From Streptomyces sp. NBC_01351 (GTDB taxonomy: Bacteria > Actinomycetota > Actinomycetes > Streptomycetales > Streptomycetaceae): a stretch of 64,000 bases of DNA. Made by a program: the position numbers and the translations under genes. This document shows positions 26,505 to 35,218 of the stretch, one piece after another (the stretch's first letter is position 1; each line of letters begins with the position of its first letter). The notes below the pieces were generated by a model. It was not told where the DNA came from. It saw nothing but the letters and a program-made list of their open reading frames with translations, and did not search any database. The stretch is taken from positions 8,003,501 through 8,067,500 of the forward strand of contig NZ_CP108356.1 in the NCBI RefSeq assembly GCF_036237315.1. The letters run 5' to 3'.

Positions 26505-28006
26505 GCGGGCAGGTCATACCGTGCGCCCCGAAGGAGATCGCCTCCCTGTTCCTCTTCGAAAAGCTCTCCCCGGAGCAACTCGGCCGGCTGTGCGCCGAGG
26601 GGCGGGTGGAGCGGTTCGAGACCGGTCCGGTGTACATCGAAGGCGACCCGGCGACCTGCTTCTTCGTGATGATCGAGGGCACCGTCGTGTTGTCCCGCAG
26701 GGTCGGCGGCGACGACGTGGAGGTGAGCCGGACCTCACAGCGCGGGGTGTACGCCGGGGCCATGCAGGCCTACCTGGGTGACCGGGTCCCGCAGACGTAC
26801 GTCAACTCGATGCGGGTGACCGAGCCGACCCGGTTCTTCGTCCTGCCCGCGCAGTCGTTCGCGGACTTCATGACGGAATGGTTCCCCATGGCCGCGCACT
26901 TGCTGGAGGGGCTCTTCTTCGGTTCGAGGAACACCCAGCGGGCGATCGGGCAACGGGAACGCCTGCTGGCGCTCGGATCGTTGTCCGCGGGGCTCACCCA
27001 CGAGCTGAACAACCCGGCCGCGGCGGCCGTCCGGGCCACCGCGGCGCTGCGGGAAAGGGTGGGCAAGATGCGGCACAAGCTGGCCGTCATCGCGCACGGC
27101 CCCTACTCCCGCGAGGCACTCGCCGACCTCATCGAGATCCAGGAGCGCACCGCCGAACGCGTCGCGAAGGCACCGGTGCTGAGCCCCCTGGAAGCGTCCG
27201 ACCGGGAGGACGAGCTCGTGGACTGGCTCGACGAGCACGGCATCCCGGAGGGGTGGCGGGTCGCACCGACCTTCGTGCAGGCCGGGCTGGACACGGACTG
27301 GTTGGAGCAGGTCGCGGCGGCCGTGGCCGACGACATCCTCCCGGGGGCGATCGGCTGGCTCAACTACACCGTCGAGACCGAGCTGTTGATGGACGAGATC
27401 GACGACTCCACCACCCGCATCTCCCACCTCGTGGACGCCGCCAAGCAGTACTCGCAGCTCGACCGGGCCCCGCACCGGGTGGTCGACGTCCACGAACTCC
27501 TCGACAGCACCCTCCTGATGCTGTCCGGCAAGATCGGCCCCCGAGTCCGGGTGGTCAAGGACTACGATCGATCCGTGCCCGACGTGCCGGCCTACCCGGC
27601 CGAGCTCAACCAGGTGTGGACCAACCTCATCGACAACGCCGTCTTCGCCATCGAAAGCACCGGCCGCGACGGCACGCTGACGGTCCGCACGGCACGGGAA
27701 GGGGACCGGCTGCTGGTGGAGTTCCGCGACACCGGGCCCGGCATCCCGGCGGACATCCGCAGCCGCATCTTCGATCCGTTCTTCACCACCAAGCCCGTCG
27801 GCGAGGGCACCGGTCTGGGCCTGGACATCTCATGGCGGATCGTCGTCAACAAACATCACGGCAGCCTCCAGGCCGAGTCCGCACCCGGCGACACCCGTTT
27901 CCAGGTGCTGTTGCCGCTGACCGCCCCTGAACCGGAGACCGCGCCCGGAACCGAGACCGACGCGGCGACCGACACGGAGACCGACACCGCCGAGGAGCCC
28001 GTATGA
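26501..28006 (+). CDS. Histidine kinase with N-terminal cyclic-nucleotide-binding-like domain
   Basis: 501 residues. Residues ~15-130 form a cNMP-binding-type beta barrel (LFEKLSPEQLGRLCAEG, YIEGDPATCFFVMIEGTVVL). Dimerisation/phospho-acceptor helix has His167 in SLSAGLTHELNNPAAA. The HATPase domain has LNQVWTNLIDNAVFA, DTGPGIP, DPFFTTKP and GEGTGLGLDIS. There is no membrane segment, so it senses a cytosolic ligand. ATGA overlaps on both sides couple it to the receiver-reductase before and the zinc-finger gene after, making the receiver its likely phosphorylation target. Confidence 0.9.
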   Translation: MSGQVIPCAPKEIASLFLFEKLSPEQLGRLCAEGRVERFETGPVYIEGDPATCFFVMIEGTVVLSRRVGGDDVEVSRTSQRGVYAGAMQAYLGDRVPQTYVNSMRVTEPTRFFVLPAQSFADFMTEWFPMAAHLLEGLFFGSRNTQRAIGQRERLLALGSLSAGLTHELNNPAAAAVRATAALRERVGKMRHKLAVIAHGPYSREALADLIEIQERTAERVAKAPVLSPLEASDREDELVDWLDEHGIPEGWRVAPTFVQAGLDTDWLEQVAAAVADDILPGAIGWLNYTVETELLMDEIDDSTTRISHLVDAAKQYSQLDRAPHRVVDVHELLDSTLLMLSGKIGPRVRVVKDYDRSVPDVPAYPAELNQVWTNLIDNAVFAIESTGRDGTLTVRTAREGDRLLVEFRDTGPGIPADIRSRIFDPFFTTKPVGEGTGLGLDISWRIVVNKHHGSLQAESAPGDTRFQVLLPLTAPEPETAPGTETDAATDTETDTAEEPV

Positions 28007-28356
28007 CCGACATCAACGGAATCGACCCCAGCGCCCCGCCCACCGGTCCCGGCTGCGTCGAGTGCGACGAGGCGGGCGGATGGTGGTTCCACCTGCGACG
28101 CTGCGCCCAGTGCGGTCACGTCGGCTGCTGCGACTCGTCCCCCGCCCAACACGCCACCGGACATTGGAAGTCCACCGGTCATCCCTTGGTGCAGAGCTTC
28201 GAGCCGGGCGAGGAGTGGTTCTGGAACTACGACACCAGCGAGCCGTTCGAGGCCGGCCCCGAACTGGCGCCGCCGGCCGCCCACCCCGCGGACCAGCCGA
28301 CGCCGGGACCGCCCGACCGGGTCCCCGCGGACTGGACGCGGCACCTGCACCGCTGA
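28003..28356 (+). CDS. UBP-type zinc finger protein
   Basis: 117 residues. GCVECDEAGGWWFHLRRCAQ and CGHVGCCDSSPAQHATGH followed by HPLVQSFEPGEEWFWNY provide the Cys/His ligands (C18, C21, C34, C37, C42, H50, H54, H60) and aromatic residues of the zf-UBP fold. In eukaryotes this fold binds the free ubiquitin C-terminus. In actinobacteria, which lack ubiquitin, the partner is unknown. It overlaps the kinase by four bases and closes the operon, followed by a strong hairpin. Confidence 0.88.
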   Translation: MTDINGIDPSAPPTGPGCVECDEAGGWWFHLRRCAQCGHVGCCDSSPAQHATGHWKSTGHPLVQSFEPGEEWFWNYDTSEPFEAGPELAPPAAHPADQPTPGPPDRVPADWTRHLHR

Positions 28357-28366
28357 AGCGCCTCAG

Positions 28367-28405
28367 GCATGGGGGCGGGGCACCATGGGCGCCCCGCCCC
28401 CATGC
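28367..28405. terminator. Strong bidirectional hairpin
   Basis: Perfect 15-base arms (GCATGGGGGCGGGGC and its complement) around a 9-base loop, between the convergent zinc-finger and subtilase genes. Confidence 0.8.
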
Positions 28406-28412
28406 CGCGGGC

Positions 28413-31400
28413 TCAGCCCTGGTCCGGGCGGTCGGTCACCCGGAGGGAGTTGAGCAGCGGCTTGCCGAATCCGCTGTGCGTGACGAAGCGGACGTTCAGC
28501 ACGCCGTCCGTCACGGTCACCGTGTACGTGCGGGTCAGGGCCGTGTACGTGCCCGCCTCCAGAGAGATGTCCAGGGACGGGATGACCTGGACGCCCTCCG
28601 CGAGGACGTCGAAGACGCGCTTGTTCGGCTTGGTGGAGGAGAGCTCGGCGAAGCCCAGCTCCACGGTGTAGGTTCCGTTCGGCACGTTGTCGAAGCGGTA
28701 CTCGTACATGCCCTCACGGGCGTTGCGGAAGAGCCGCTGCTCGTCCGTGCCCGCGATCGTGCGTGTGGTCGAACGTTCCGAGGAGCTGCCCTGGTAGCCA
28801 TAGGAGCCGGCGGTGTACTTGCGGTCCGGGGACCAGGCGTCGCCCAGGGCGTCCGTGGCCGCGCGGTCGGATCCCGCGTCGAGGGCGACCTGGTAGCGCG
28901 GGACGACGACCTTGACGGGGACGGTGAGCACCGGGGTGCGGCCGCTCGCCGACGTGATCTTCAGCGCCGCCGTGAGGACCGTCCCCGGGGTCAGGTCCTT
29001 GGTGTCCACCGAGAGGGTGAGCGGGACCTTGGCCCCCGTCGGGAGGTCCCCGGCGGGCGGGGTGACCGCCAGCCAGGCCGAGTCCTCGGAGACGGTGAAC
29101 GCCGTGCCGAGGCCGGGGTTGGTGAGTTCCAGGGTGCGGGTGCGCTGCTGGTTCGGCGGGAGGACCACCTCCACGGCGGGCTTGGAAGCCGTCACCCTGC
29201 CGGTGCGCAGCTTCTGCGTGACCTCCGTGACATCGGCGGCCTTGACGTCGACCGTCGTCTGCGCGGGCTCGTACTGCGCTGCGGAGAGGGAGACGGACCG
29301 TGAGCCCGAGGGGCTCTGGACGACGTAGCCGCCGTCCGCCGCGGTCGTCGCCGACACGGCCGTGTCACCGGTGCCGACGGTCACCGTGGCGCCCGCGACG
29401 GCGCCCCCGTCGTTCGCGTCGAGCACCCGGCCCGTCACCACGCCGCTGCGGGTGGTGCGGAAGGCGATGGACAGGCCGTCCGTGATGACCGGGGTGTTGA
29501 AGGAGTACTTGAAGGCGTCGGTTCCGGACGCGTTCTCCACGCCGACGGTGGCCGAGGAGCCGCCCCTGATCCCGATACCGCCCGTGCCCTTGTAGGCGTA
29601 GGAGACGGTGCCGTCCTCGCCGATCGACGCCGAGAACGAGAACTTGTCGGCCTGCGCCGACCAGTGGGACACCTCGCGCCACTCGATCACGTAGCTGCGG
29701 TGCGGGGCGGCGCCGGTGACGGAGGTGAAGACGCCGGAGCCGCTGCCCGCCGGGCCGACGACGAGGTCGTCCCAGAACGGGTACAGGGCCGCGTTCGGCG
29801 TGGCGGTGCTCGGGATGTCCCCGTTGACGTCGGCGGTGTTGTTGCCGCCGAAGCTGACCGTGCCGTTGGTGCCGATCCAGGCCTGCCCGTACGTCCTGCC
29901 GTAGAGCGGGAGCGGGAAGGGCAGGTCGACGCGCTCGGTGGTGTTGTCGCCGGACAGTGCGAGCTGCTTGCTGCCCGCGGGGTACGGGCGCTCGCCCGTG
30001 GCGGCGCAGGCGTAGCCGTAGCCGTCGGTGCGCTCGGGCAGGTTCACCGTGACGGTGGTGTCCCCGGCGACGGTGGTCCTCGCCGTACCGGCGGTGAGGC
30101 AGCGCGAGGGGTGCGTGGCGTTCACGTCGTACGTGCCGTGCGGCAGGGTGACCTCGAAGCGGCCCTGTGCGTCGGCGGTCGCGGTGACGGGGGTGCCGGT
30201 GATGGTGACGGAGGCGCCCGGTGCGGGTCCGGCGGTCGAGGAGACGGTGCCGGTGAGCTTGCCGGAGGCCGCCTGGGTGAGGGTGAAGTCGCTGGTGGCG
30301 GTGGTGTTCTCGGTGACCGCGATGGTCGCCGTCTGCGGTGCGTAGCCGAATTTGGCGGCGGTCAGGGAGTAGTCGCCGACCGAGAGGGAGGCGAAGCGGT
30401 AGGTGCCGTCGGCCGCGGTGGTCGTCTTGCGGTCGATGGGGCCGTCCGCGGTGACCTCGACGCCCGCGACGGGCGTGCCGCCGGAGTGCACCGTGCCGGC
30501 GACTGCGCCGAGCGGGCCGCGCGGGGCGGCGTTGACGGCGGCCAGGACGTCGAGCTTGCCCTCGCCGAAGATGTTGTTGTCGGCGGCGCTGCCGCCGCAC
30601 TGGGTGCTCGCGGTGTCCAGTGCGGTGCCGTCGAGGAGCGCTTCGGTCTGCGCCACGTCGCCGCTCAGACCGGGGGCGGCGGACCAGAGCAGGGCCACGG
30701 CGGCCGCCGTGTGCGGGGAGGCCATGGACGTGCCGGAGAAGGCCTCGTAACCGGCGCCCGGAACGGAGGAGCGCACGTTCACACCGGGGGCGGCGATGTT
30801 CGGTTTGATGATGCCGCCGGGGCCCGCGCCGCGCGAGGAGAAGGACGCGATCGCGCCGTTGATGTCGAAGGCGCCGGAGCTGTAGGAGCTCGCGTGGTCG
30901 CCGGGTGAGCCGCTGGTGGCGCAGCCGGGGCCGGAGTTGCCGTTGGAGAAGGCGGGGAAGATGCCGGCCGCCCGCCAGGTGTCGACGATCTCCTGGTACC
31001 AGGAGTCGCCGCCGGGGCCGCCCCAGGAGTTGTTGACGATGTGGGGGGCGAGGTCGGGGCGCGGGTTCTGACCGCTCGCGTCGGTCGGGGCGACGATCCA
31101 CTGGCCGGAGGCGAGCAAGGAGGCCTCGGAGCAGGAGTTGGACTCGCAGCCCTTGGCGGCGATCCAGCGGGCTCCGGGGGCCACGCCGATCTTGTTGGCT
31201 CCGCCGTCGTCACCGACCATCGTGCCCATCGTGTGGGTGCCGTGGTCGTTGTTGTCGCAGGGGGCCGCGGTGGCGCAGACGCCTGCCGGGTCGAACCAGT
31301 TGTAGGCGTGGTCGTACGAGCCGTCCGCTCGTTTGCCGCGGTACTGGTTGTTCACGGCCGGGTGGGAGTAATCGACGCCGCTGTCGATGTTGGCGACGAC

Positions 31401-32009
31401 GATGCCCTCGCCGCGCACCCCGAGCTGGTCCCAGACCTGCGGGGCTTTGATCCGGTCGATGTTCCACTCGACGGCATCGGCGGCGCTCTGCTCCCGCTTG
31501 CCCTCGACGGGCTTGGGCAGTTCGACCGTGTCGTCGGCGTCGATGCGGGCGACCTCGGGCCGCTGGGCCAGGGCGTCGGCGAGCTTCTGGCTGCCGATTA
31601 CGCGTACGGCGTTGACGATCCAGTACGAGGTGTGTTCGGCTCCGGCGCCCTCGACGGCCTTGACGACCTCGGCCTGGCTGCGCGCGGCGTGGTCCTTCTT
31701 GGTGCGCAGAACCGTTTCTGCCTTGGCGGCGCGGGTCTGCTGTCCACGCGCGGCGGTGAGGTCGGCGGCGCTGTCGAGGTAGACCCAGAAGACGGCCTTC
31801 GCGGACGCGTCGAGCTGGGCGCGCAGCTTGGGCTCGATCTTGCGTTCGGCCGTGCCGGTGGTGGGTCCGGGGTCGGGCGCGGCGGCGGCCACCCCCGCCC
31901 CCAGGGGCAGGAGCAGGGCCGCGGCGAGGGCGGCGAGCGCCGTGCGTAAGGGCCGTGCGGGGCGTAAGGAATGCGGGGGTGGTTCGGATCGCCCGTTCCG
32001 TTGTGTCAC
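28413..32009 (-). CDS. Secreted multidomain S8 serine peptidase (subtilase)
   Basis: A 1198-residue secreted protein. Signal peptide residues ~20-44 (ALAALAAALLLPLGAGVAAA). An I9-like propeptide spans ~55-165. The S8 domain has Asp209 (ANIDSGVDYSHP), His256 (NDHGTHTMG), the oxyanion Asn in NNSWGG and Ser428 (FSGTSMASPH). Two carboxypeptidase-regulatory-like beta domains follow (AGTVHSGGTPVAGVEVTADG; LTGTVSSTAGPAPGASVTIT), then a region with a third such domain (VTGRVLDANDGGAVAGATVT), and a C-terminal malectin-like carbohydrate-binding domain (NGTYTVELGFAEL). The GTG at 32009 has GAGGAG seven bases upstream; the open frame extends 175 codons further but without plausible protein. It probably degrades extracellular protein or glycoprotein. 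Confidence 0.9.
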   Translation of the reverse strand: MTQRNGRSEPPPHSLRPARPLRTALAALAAALLLPLGAGVAAAAPDPGPTTGTAERKIEPKLRAQLDASAKAVFWVYLDSAADLTAARGQQTRAAKAETVLRTKKDHAARSQAEVVKAVEGAGAEHTSYWIVNAVRVIGSQKLADALAQRPEVARIDADDTVELPKPVEGKREQSAADAVEWNIDRIKAPQVWDQLGVRGEGIVVANIDSGVDYSHPAVNNQYRGKRADGSYDHAYNWFDPAGVCATAAPCDNNDHGTHTMGTMVGDDGGANKIGVAPGARWIAAKGCESNSCSEASLLASGQWIVAPTDASGQNPRPDLAPHIVNNSWGGPGGDSWYQEIVDTWRAAGIFPAFSNGNSGPGCATSGSPGDHASSYSSGAFDINGAIASFSSRGAGPGGIIKPNIAAPGVNVRSSVPGAGYEAFSGTSMASPHTAAAVALLWSAAPGLSGDVAQTEALLDGTALDTASTQCGGSAADNNIFGEGKLDVLAAVNAAPRGPLGAVAGTVHSGGTPVAGVEVTADGPIDRKTTTAADGTYRFASLSVGDYSLTAAKFGYAPQTATIAVTENTTATSDFTLTQAASGKLTGTVSSTAGPAPGASVTITGTPVTATADAQGRFEVTLPHGTYDVNATHPSRCLTAGTARTTVAGDTTVTVNLPERTDGYGYACAATGERPYPAGSKQLALSGDNTTERVDLPFPLPLYGRTYGQAWIGTNGTVSFGGNNTADVNGDIPSTATPNAALYPFWDDLVVGPAGSGSGVFTSVTGAAPHRSYVIEWREVSHWSAQADKFSFSASIGEDGTVSYAYKGTGGIGIRGGSSATVGVENASGTDAFKYSFNTPVITDGLSIAFRTTRSGVVTGRVLDANDGGAVAGATVTVGTGDTAVSATTAADGGYVVQSPSGSRSVSLSAAQYEPAQTTVDVKAADVTEVTQKLRTGRVTASKPAVEVVLPPNQQRTRTLELTNPGLGTAFTVSEDSAWLAVTPPAGDLPTGAKVPLTLSVDTKDLTPGTVLTAALKITSASGRTPVLTVPVKVVVPRYQVALDAGSDRAATDALGDAWSPDRKYTAGSYGYQGSSSERSTTRTIAGTDEQRLFRNAREGMYEYRFDNVPNGTYTVELGFAELSSTKPNKRVFDVLAEGVQVIPSLDISLEAGTYTALTRTYTVTVTDGVLNVRFVTHSGFGKPLLNSLRVTDRPDQG

Positions 32010-32090
32010 GTGGTGTCTCCTCGTACGCCGTGTGCGGGTTGTGCGGGATGGGTGTGCGTGACGTGCGCGGGTCATGGTGAAGGAGGCATC

Positions 32091-32159
32091 ATGTCCATTA
32101 CAAGAGGGCCTAATGAGCCGCTTTCCGGCCGCCGCCGGCGGTGCCACGGCCTGCGGTGA
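32091..32159 (+). CDS. Possible 22-residue leader peptide upstream of the DHA2 transporter
   Basis: GAAGGAGG stands four bases before an ATG at 32091, a near-perfect ribosome binding site. The frame encodes MSITRGPNEPLSGRRRRCHG plus LR, then TGA, 137 bases before the transporter start. The bases around it (TCCATTACAAGAGGGCCTAA) are less GC-rich than their surroundings, as in a promoter/leader. A regulatory leader peptide is inference; the frame is short enough to be chance. Confidence 0.3.
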   Translation: MSITRGPNEPLSGRRRRCHGLR

Positions 32160-32295
32160 GGGGTTGCACGGCCGGCCTCGGCCTGTGCCCGCCCGACCAG
32201 CGCCGGCGCAGGCCGGTGGGCCCTTCGTCGGCCGCGGCCCTCCCGCAGCAGCGGTGACCACCTGGCCGCGTGTGCGGAAGGGCTCCCCGACAGGG

Positions 32296-33969
32296 ATGAT
32301 GGGGCTTGTGAACGGCAGCAGGGGCGCCGCTGGGGACGCCTCCCGCGGTGCTCCGGGCGGTTCAGCGCCGCAGGGGTCCGGCAGGCGGAAAACCCCGAAC
32401 CAGGCGCTCACCCTCGCGGCCATGCTCCTCGCCGTCGCGATGATCTTCGTGGACCAGACGATCGTCAGCATCGCCGCCCCGAACATCATCCAGGAACTGA
32501 GTCTCTCCTCCTCAGGCATGCAGCGAGTCGTCAACGCCTATCTGCTCGCGCTCGCCGCGTTCTTCGCACTGGGCGGACGGCTCGCCGACATCTTCGGGCA
32601 CCGCCGGGTGATGATGACCGGCACGCTGCTCTTCGCCGCCTCGTCCGTGCTGTGCGGCTCGGTGCCGACCGGGGACTTCGCCCAGAGTTGGCTCGTCATC
32701 TTCCGTGCCACCCAGGGGCTGGGTGCGGCGCTGATCTTCCCCGCTGCCCTCGCCGTCGTCATCGGCGCCTTCCCGGTCGACGAACGCGGCCGGGCCCTGG
32801 CCGTGTTCTTCGTACTCGCCGGCGCACTCACCGCTCTCGGCCCGCTGCTCGGCGGTTTGCTGACCGCCTGGAGCTGGCGGGCCATCTTCTGGGTCAACGT
32901 CCCCGTCGCCGTCCTCTCGCTCGTCCTCACCGCTGTCGCCCGAATCCCCAACATCCAGAGGCCCGAACGCGTCGACGTGCCGGGCGCCGTGCTCGTTGCC
33001 ACCGGAGTGGGGATGAGTGTCCTCGGGCTCCAGCAGGCCTCCACGTGGGGCTGGAGCGCCCCCACCACCTGGGCGTGCATCATCGGCGGGCTGGTCCTTC
33101 TCGCGCTCTTCTGCAGGCACGAACTGCGCACCGACCAACCGCTGCTCAAGCTGCGCGTCTTCCGCGACCGCGCGTTCACGGCCGACGTCCTGGTGCTCTT
33201 CTTCGCGATGCTGGCGTTCGTCCCGGTGATGTTCTTCGCCTCGGTGTACGCGCAGATCTCGCTCAGCTCGTCGCCCGACCAGGCCGGGCTCTACTTGCTC
33301 TACTTCTTCGTGGGGTTCGGCGTCTCGGCCCAGTGGGGCGGACGGATCCTCGACAAGCGCGGTGCCCGTCCCGCGATGAGGCTCGGCACCGCCGTCGGCT
33401 GCGTGGGATTCGCCCTGTGGGCAGGAAAGCTGACGGAGCTCTCGCCCCACGACCAGTGGCCCTACGCCTGCCTCGCCGGAGCCGGCCTCGGCCTCCTGCT
33501 CTCCCCGGCATCCACCGATGCCGTGAACCGGGCGATCGACGCCTCCTACGGCGAGGTCACCGGCATCACCCAGACCGTGCGCAACTACGCGGCCGCCGTA
33601 GGCATGGCGATCTTCGGCACGATCCTCATCCATGCCATGACCAGCCGTGTCACGGAGACACTCGTCACGAAGGGCATGTCGGCGAGCGAAGCCCAAGGCG
33701 CGGCCCGAGGCATCGCAGAAGCGATCACCGGCCACCCGGACGACCACCAGCCCACGGGAGCAGGCCAGACCGCCACAGCGATACGAAGCGCCGGCCAGGC
33801 GATCCGCATGGACTTCGCCGAGGCCAACCAGTGGGTCTTCTACGGGATGTCCATCGCTCTGGGCATGGCGTTCCTGTGCACACTGCTACACCCGGGGACA
33901 CGGGTAACGGGAGAGACGACAGAGACGGCAGAGACGGCGGCGGTCAGGCAGGAGCGAACCGCTCACTAG
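32296..33969 (+). CDS. DHA2-family (EmrB/QacA) MFS drug/proton exporter
   Basis: About 557 residues with fourteen predicted membrane segments, typical of DHA2. Segments include LAVAMIFVDQTIVSIAAPNI (helix 1 with the conserved Asp), LGGRLADIFGHRR (loop 2-3 motif A), RATQGLGAALIFPAALAVV and the motif-C-like FFVLAGALTALGPLLGG. Such proteins export drugs or metabolites with proton exchange. The start is uncertain among ATG 32296, ATG 32299 and GTG 32308. It ends with TAG at 33967-33969 inside a CTAG that is also the left border of an IS630-type element. Confidence 0.88.
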   Translation: MMGLVNGSRGAAGDASRGAPGGSAPQGSGRRKTPNQALTLAAMLLAVAMIFVDQTIVSIAAPNIIQELSLSSSGMQRVVNAYLLALAAFFALGGRLADIFGHRRVMMTGTLLFAASSVLCGSVPTGDFAQSWLVIFRATQGLGAALIFPAALAVVIGAFPVDERGRALAVFFVLAGALTALGPLLGGLLTAWSWRAIFWVNVPVAVLSLVLTAVARIPNIQRPERVDVPGAVLVATGVGMSVLGLQQASTWGWSAPTTWACIIGGLVLLALFCRHELRTDQPLLKLRVFRDRAFTADVLVLFFAMLAFVPVMFFASVYAQISLSSSPDQAGLYLLYFFVGFGVSAQWGGRILDKRGARPAMRLGTAVGCVGFALWAGKLTELSPHDQWPYACLAGAGLGLLLSPASTDAVNRAIDASYGEVTGITQTVRNYAAAVGMAIFGTILIHAMTSRVTETLVTKGMSASEAQGAARGIAEAITGHPDDHQPTGAGQTATAIRSAGQAIRMDFAEANQWVFYGMSIALGMAFLCTLLHPGTRVTGETTETAETAAVRQERTAH

Positions 33970-33995
33970 TGCTGCCCCGCGCAAGTTCGTGGAGG
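33969..33995 (+). repeat. Left terminal inverted repeat
   Basis: Begins GTGCTGCCCCGCG and ends AGTTCGTGGAGG; pairs with 35219-35245. Confidence 0.85.
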
Positions 33996-34009
33996 GGTGT
34001 TGGGTCTGA

Positions 34010-34429
34010 TCAGGCGGTCTTGAGTGGGCTGCCGTCATAGGTCCATCTGTACGGCTTCGCGGTCTCGTTGCGGCCGATGACGTAACTCTCCAGCTTGTCG
34101 ATGAGGTCATCGCGGCTGGAGAAGTCACCGTGTCGCAGCACGCGGCGGGTCAGGACGGAGAAGAACAGCTCGATCTGGTTGAGCCAGGAGGCGTGCGGCG
34201 GGGTCCACGGCACGTGCCAGCGCGAGTGGTCGGCGAGCCACGCCTTGGTGTGTTTGGCGGTGTGGGAGGAGCCGTTGTCCAGCACGACATGGATGTCCTG
34301 GTCCGGGGCGATGGCCGTGTCGAGCTGGTCGAGGAAGGCAGTGAACGTCGCTGCGTCGTTGCGGGCAATGATCTCGGTGAGAACCTCGCCGGTGTGCACA
34401 TCCAAGTACGAGGACAATTTCCTGCCCAC
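34010..34429 (-). pseudogene. IS630 transposase, C-terminal part
   Basis: 139 residues: LSSYLDVHTGEVLTEIIARN, then DIHVVLDNGSSHTAKHTKAW, WHVPWTPPHASWLNQIELFF and VLRHGDFSSRDDLIDKLESY. These are the second catalytic Asp (VLDNGSSH) and final Glu (NQIELFF) regions of the IS630/DDE_3 superfamily. The N-terminal DNA-binding domain and first catalytic Asp are missing. The reading breaks off at ~34430 where unrelated sequence begins. Confidence 0.85.
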
Positions 34430-34480
34430 CGGACTACCCTTCGGCTCACCCGAAGAGGCCCTGGACTGCGCCTGCGGCTT

Positions 34481-35035
34481 CTACCTCGGCGACCCGACGC
34501 CCTGATCAACACCCCCTCCACGAACTAACGCGAAGGAGGACTGCCGCGCATCGAAGGCAACCCATGTGTTCCCCGGCAGCTCGGGCTTCCCAGGCACCGG
34601 TCGCCGCTCCTCGGTCCAGGCCTCGCCCGCGACTTCGGAAGCGACGTGACGCCAGAAGCGTGCCGCGCCCGCGTTCTCCTCCTGAAAAGCGATCTCCCAT
34701 CGGCCGGGGTGCGCGGCCAGGACGGCCTGCACCGCTCGCAACCCGAGGCCCGACCGGCGTGCCCCACGCACCACGAAGAAGCTGTTCAGCACGTGCGCAT
34801 CGCTGTCCAGCGCGCGTACGAACGCAAAGCCGACCGGCCGGTCACCAGACCATACGAGATAAGCCGACCAGGTGGGATCGCCGATCGCCGACTCTAGCCA
34901 CTCGCGGCGGTATGTTCCGTCCGGGTTCGGCAGGACGCCCCAGAATTCCGACAGGTCGTGCAGGAAAAGCGGCCAGAGTCGTTCCAGGACGTCGCGGTCC
35001 TCGGCGCCCGCTCTGCGGACAACAAAGTCTGCCAT
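34481..35035 (-). CDS. GNAT family N-acetyltransferase carried in the IS630-type element
   Basis: 184 residues. MADFVVRRAGAEDRDVLERL is the GNAT beta1-alpha1 start, and FFVVRGARRSGLGLRAVQAV is motif A (R/Q-x-x-G-x-G/A-type acetyl-CoA loop). FQEENAGAARFWRHVAS is motif B. AGGAGG lies five bases before the ATG at 35035. The last ~17 residues (SFALVRGGGVDQGVGSPR) are encoded by the inner copy of the transposon repeat and bases beyond it, so the natural C-terminus has been replaced by element sequence. Function is unknown; GNATs often modify antibiotics, toxins or proteins. Confidence 0.8.
   Translation of the reverse strand: MADFVVRRAGAEDRDVLERLWPLFLHDLSEFWGVLPNPDGTYRREWLESAIGDPTWSAYLVWSGDRPVGFAFVRALDSDAHVLNSFFVVRGARRSGLGLRAVQAVLAAHPGRWEIAFQEENAGAARFWRHVASEVAGEAWTEERRPVPGKPELPGNTWVAFDARQSSFALVRGGGVDQGVGSPR
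34507..34532 (-). repeat. Internal third copy of the IS630-type inverted repeat
   Basis: Reads on the minus strand CGCGTTAGTTCGTGGAGG then GGGTGTTG, matching the left repeat and its inner flank, but without the outer GTGCTG end. It codes for the C-terminus of the acetyltransferase. Confidence 0.8.
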
Positions 35036-35058
35036 CTGATCCTCCTCGAGAACGCGAG

Positions 35059-35086
35059 AAGCCTTCCGGCAGACCGGAAGGCTTCG
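35059..35086 (-). promoter_or_regulatory. Perfect stem-loop in the acetyltransferase leader
   Basis: GAAGCCTTCCGG and CCGGAAGGCTTC pair perfectly (12 bases) around a four-base loop, ending 24 bases before the ATG. It could be an attenuator or mRNA-stabilising hairpin in the 5' leader. Confidence 0.5.
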
Positions 35087-35218
35087 AACTATCGAGCGGA
35101 CCTTATCGTGTCTACGACCTGGACACACAGCTCGCAGATCCAGGCCGCGCGGACGGTGTCTGCGTCGGCACCGTCACGTTCAGCCGACGTAGCGGACGCA
35201 CGGAGGTTCACCTGCACG

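Noticed and set aside
32010..32534. 175-codon extension of the subtilase
   Set aside because: The GTG at 32009 has a strong ribosome binding site and is followed by a signal peptide; the extension overlaps the divergent transporter.
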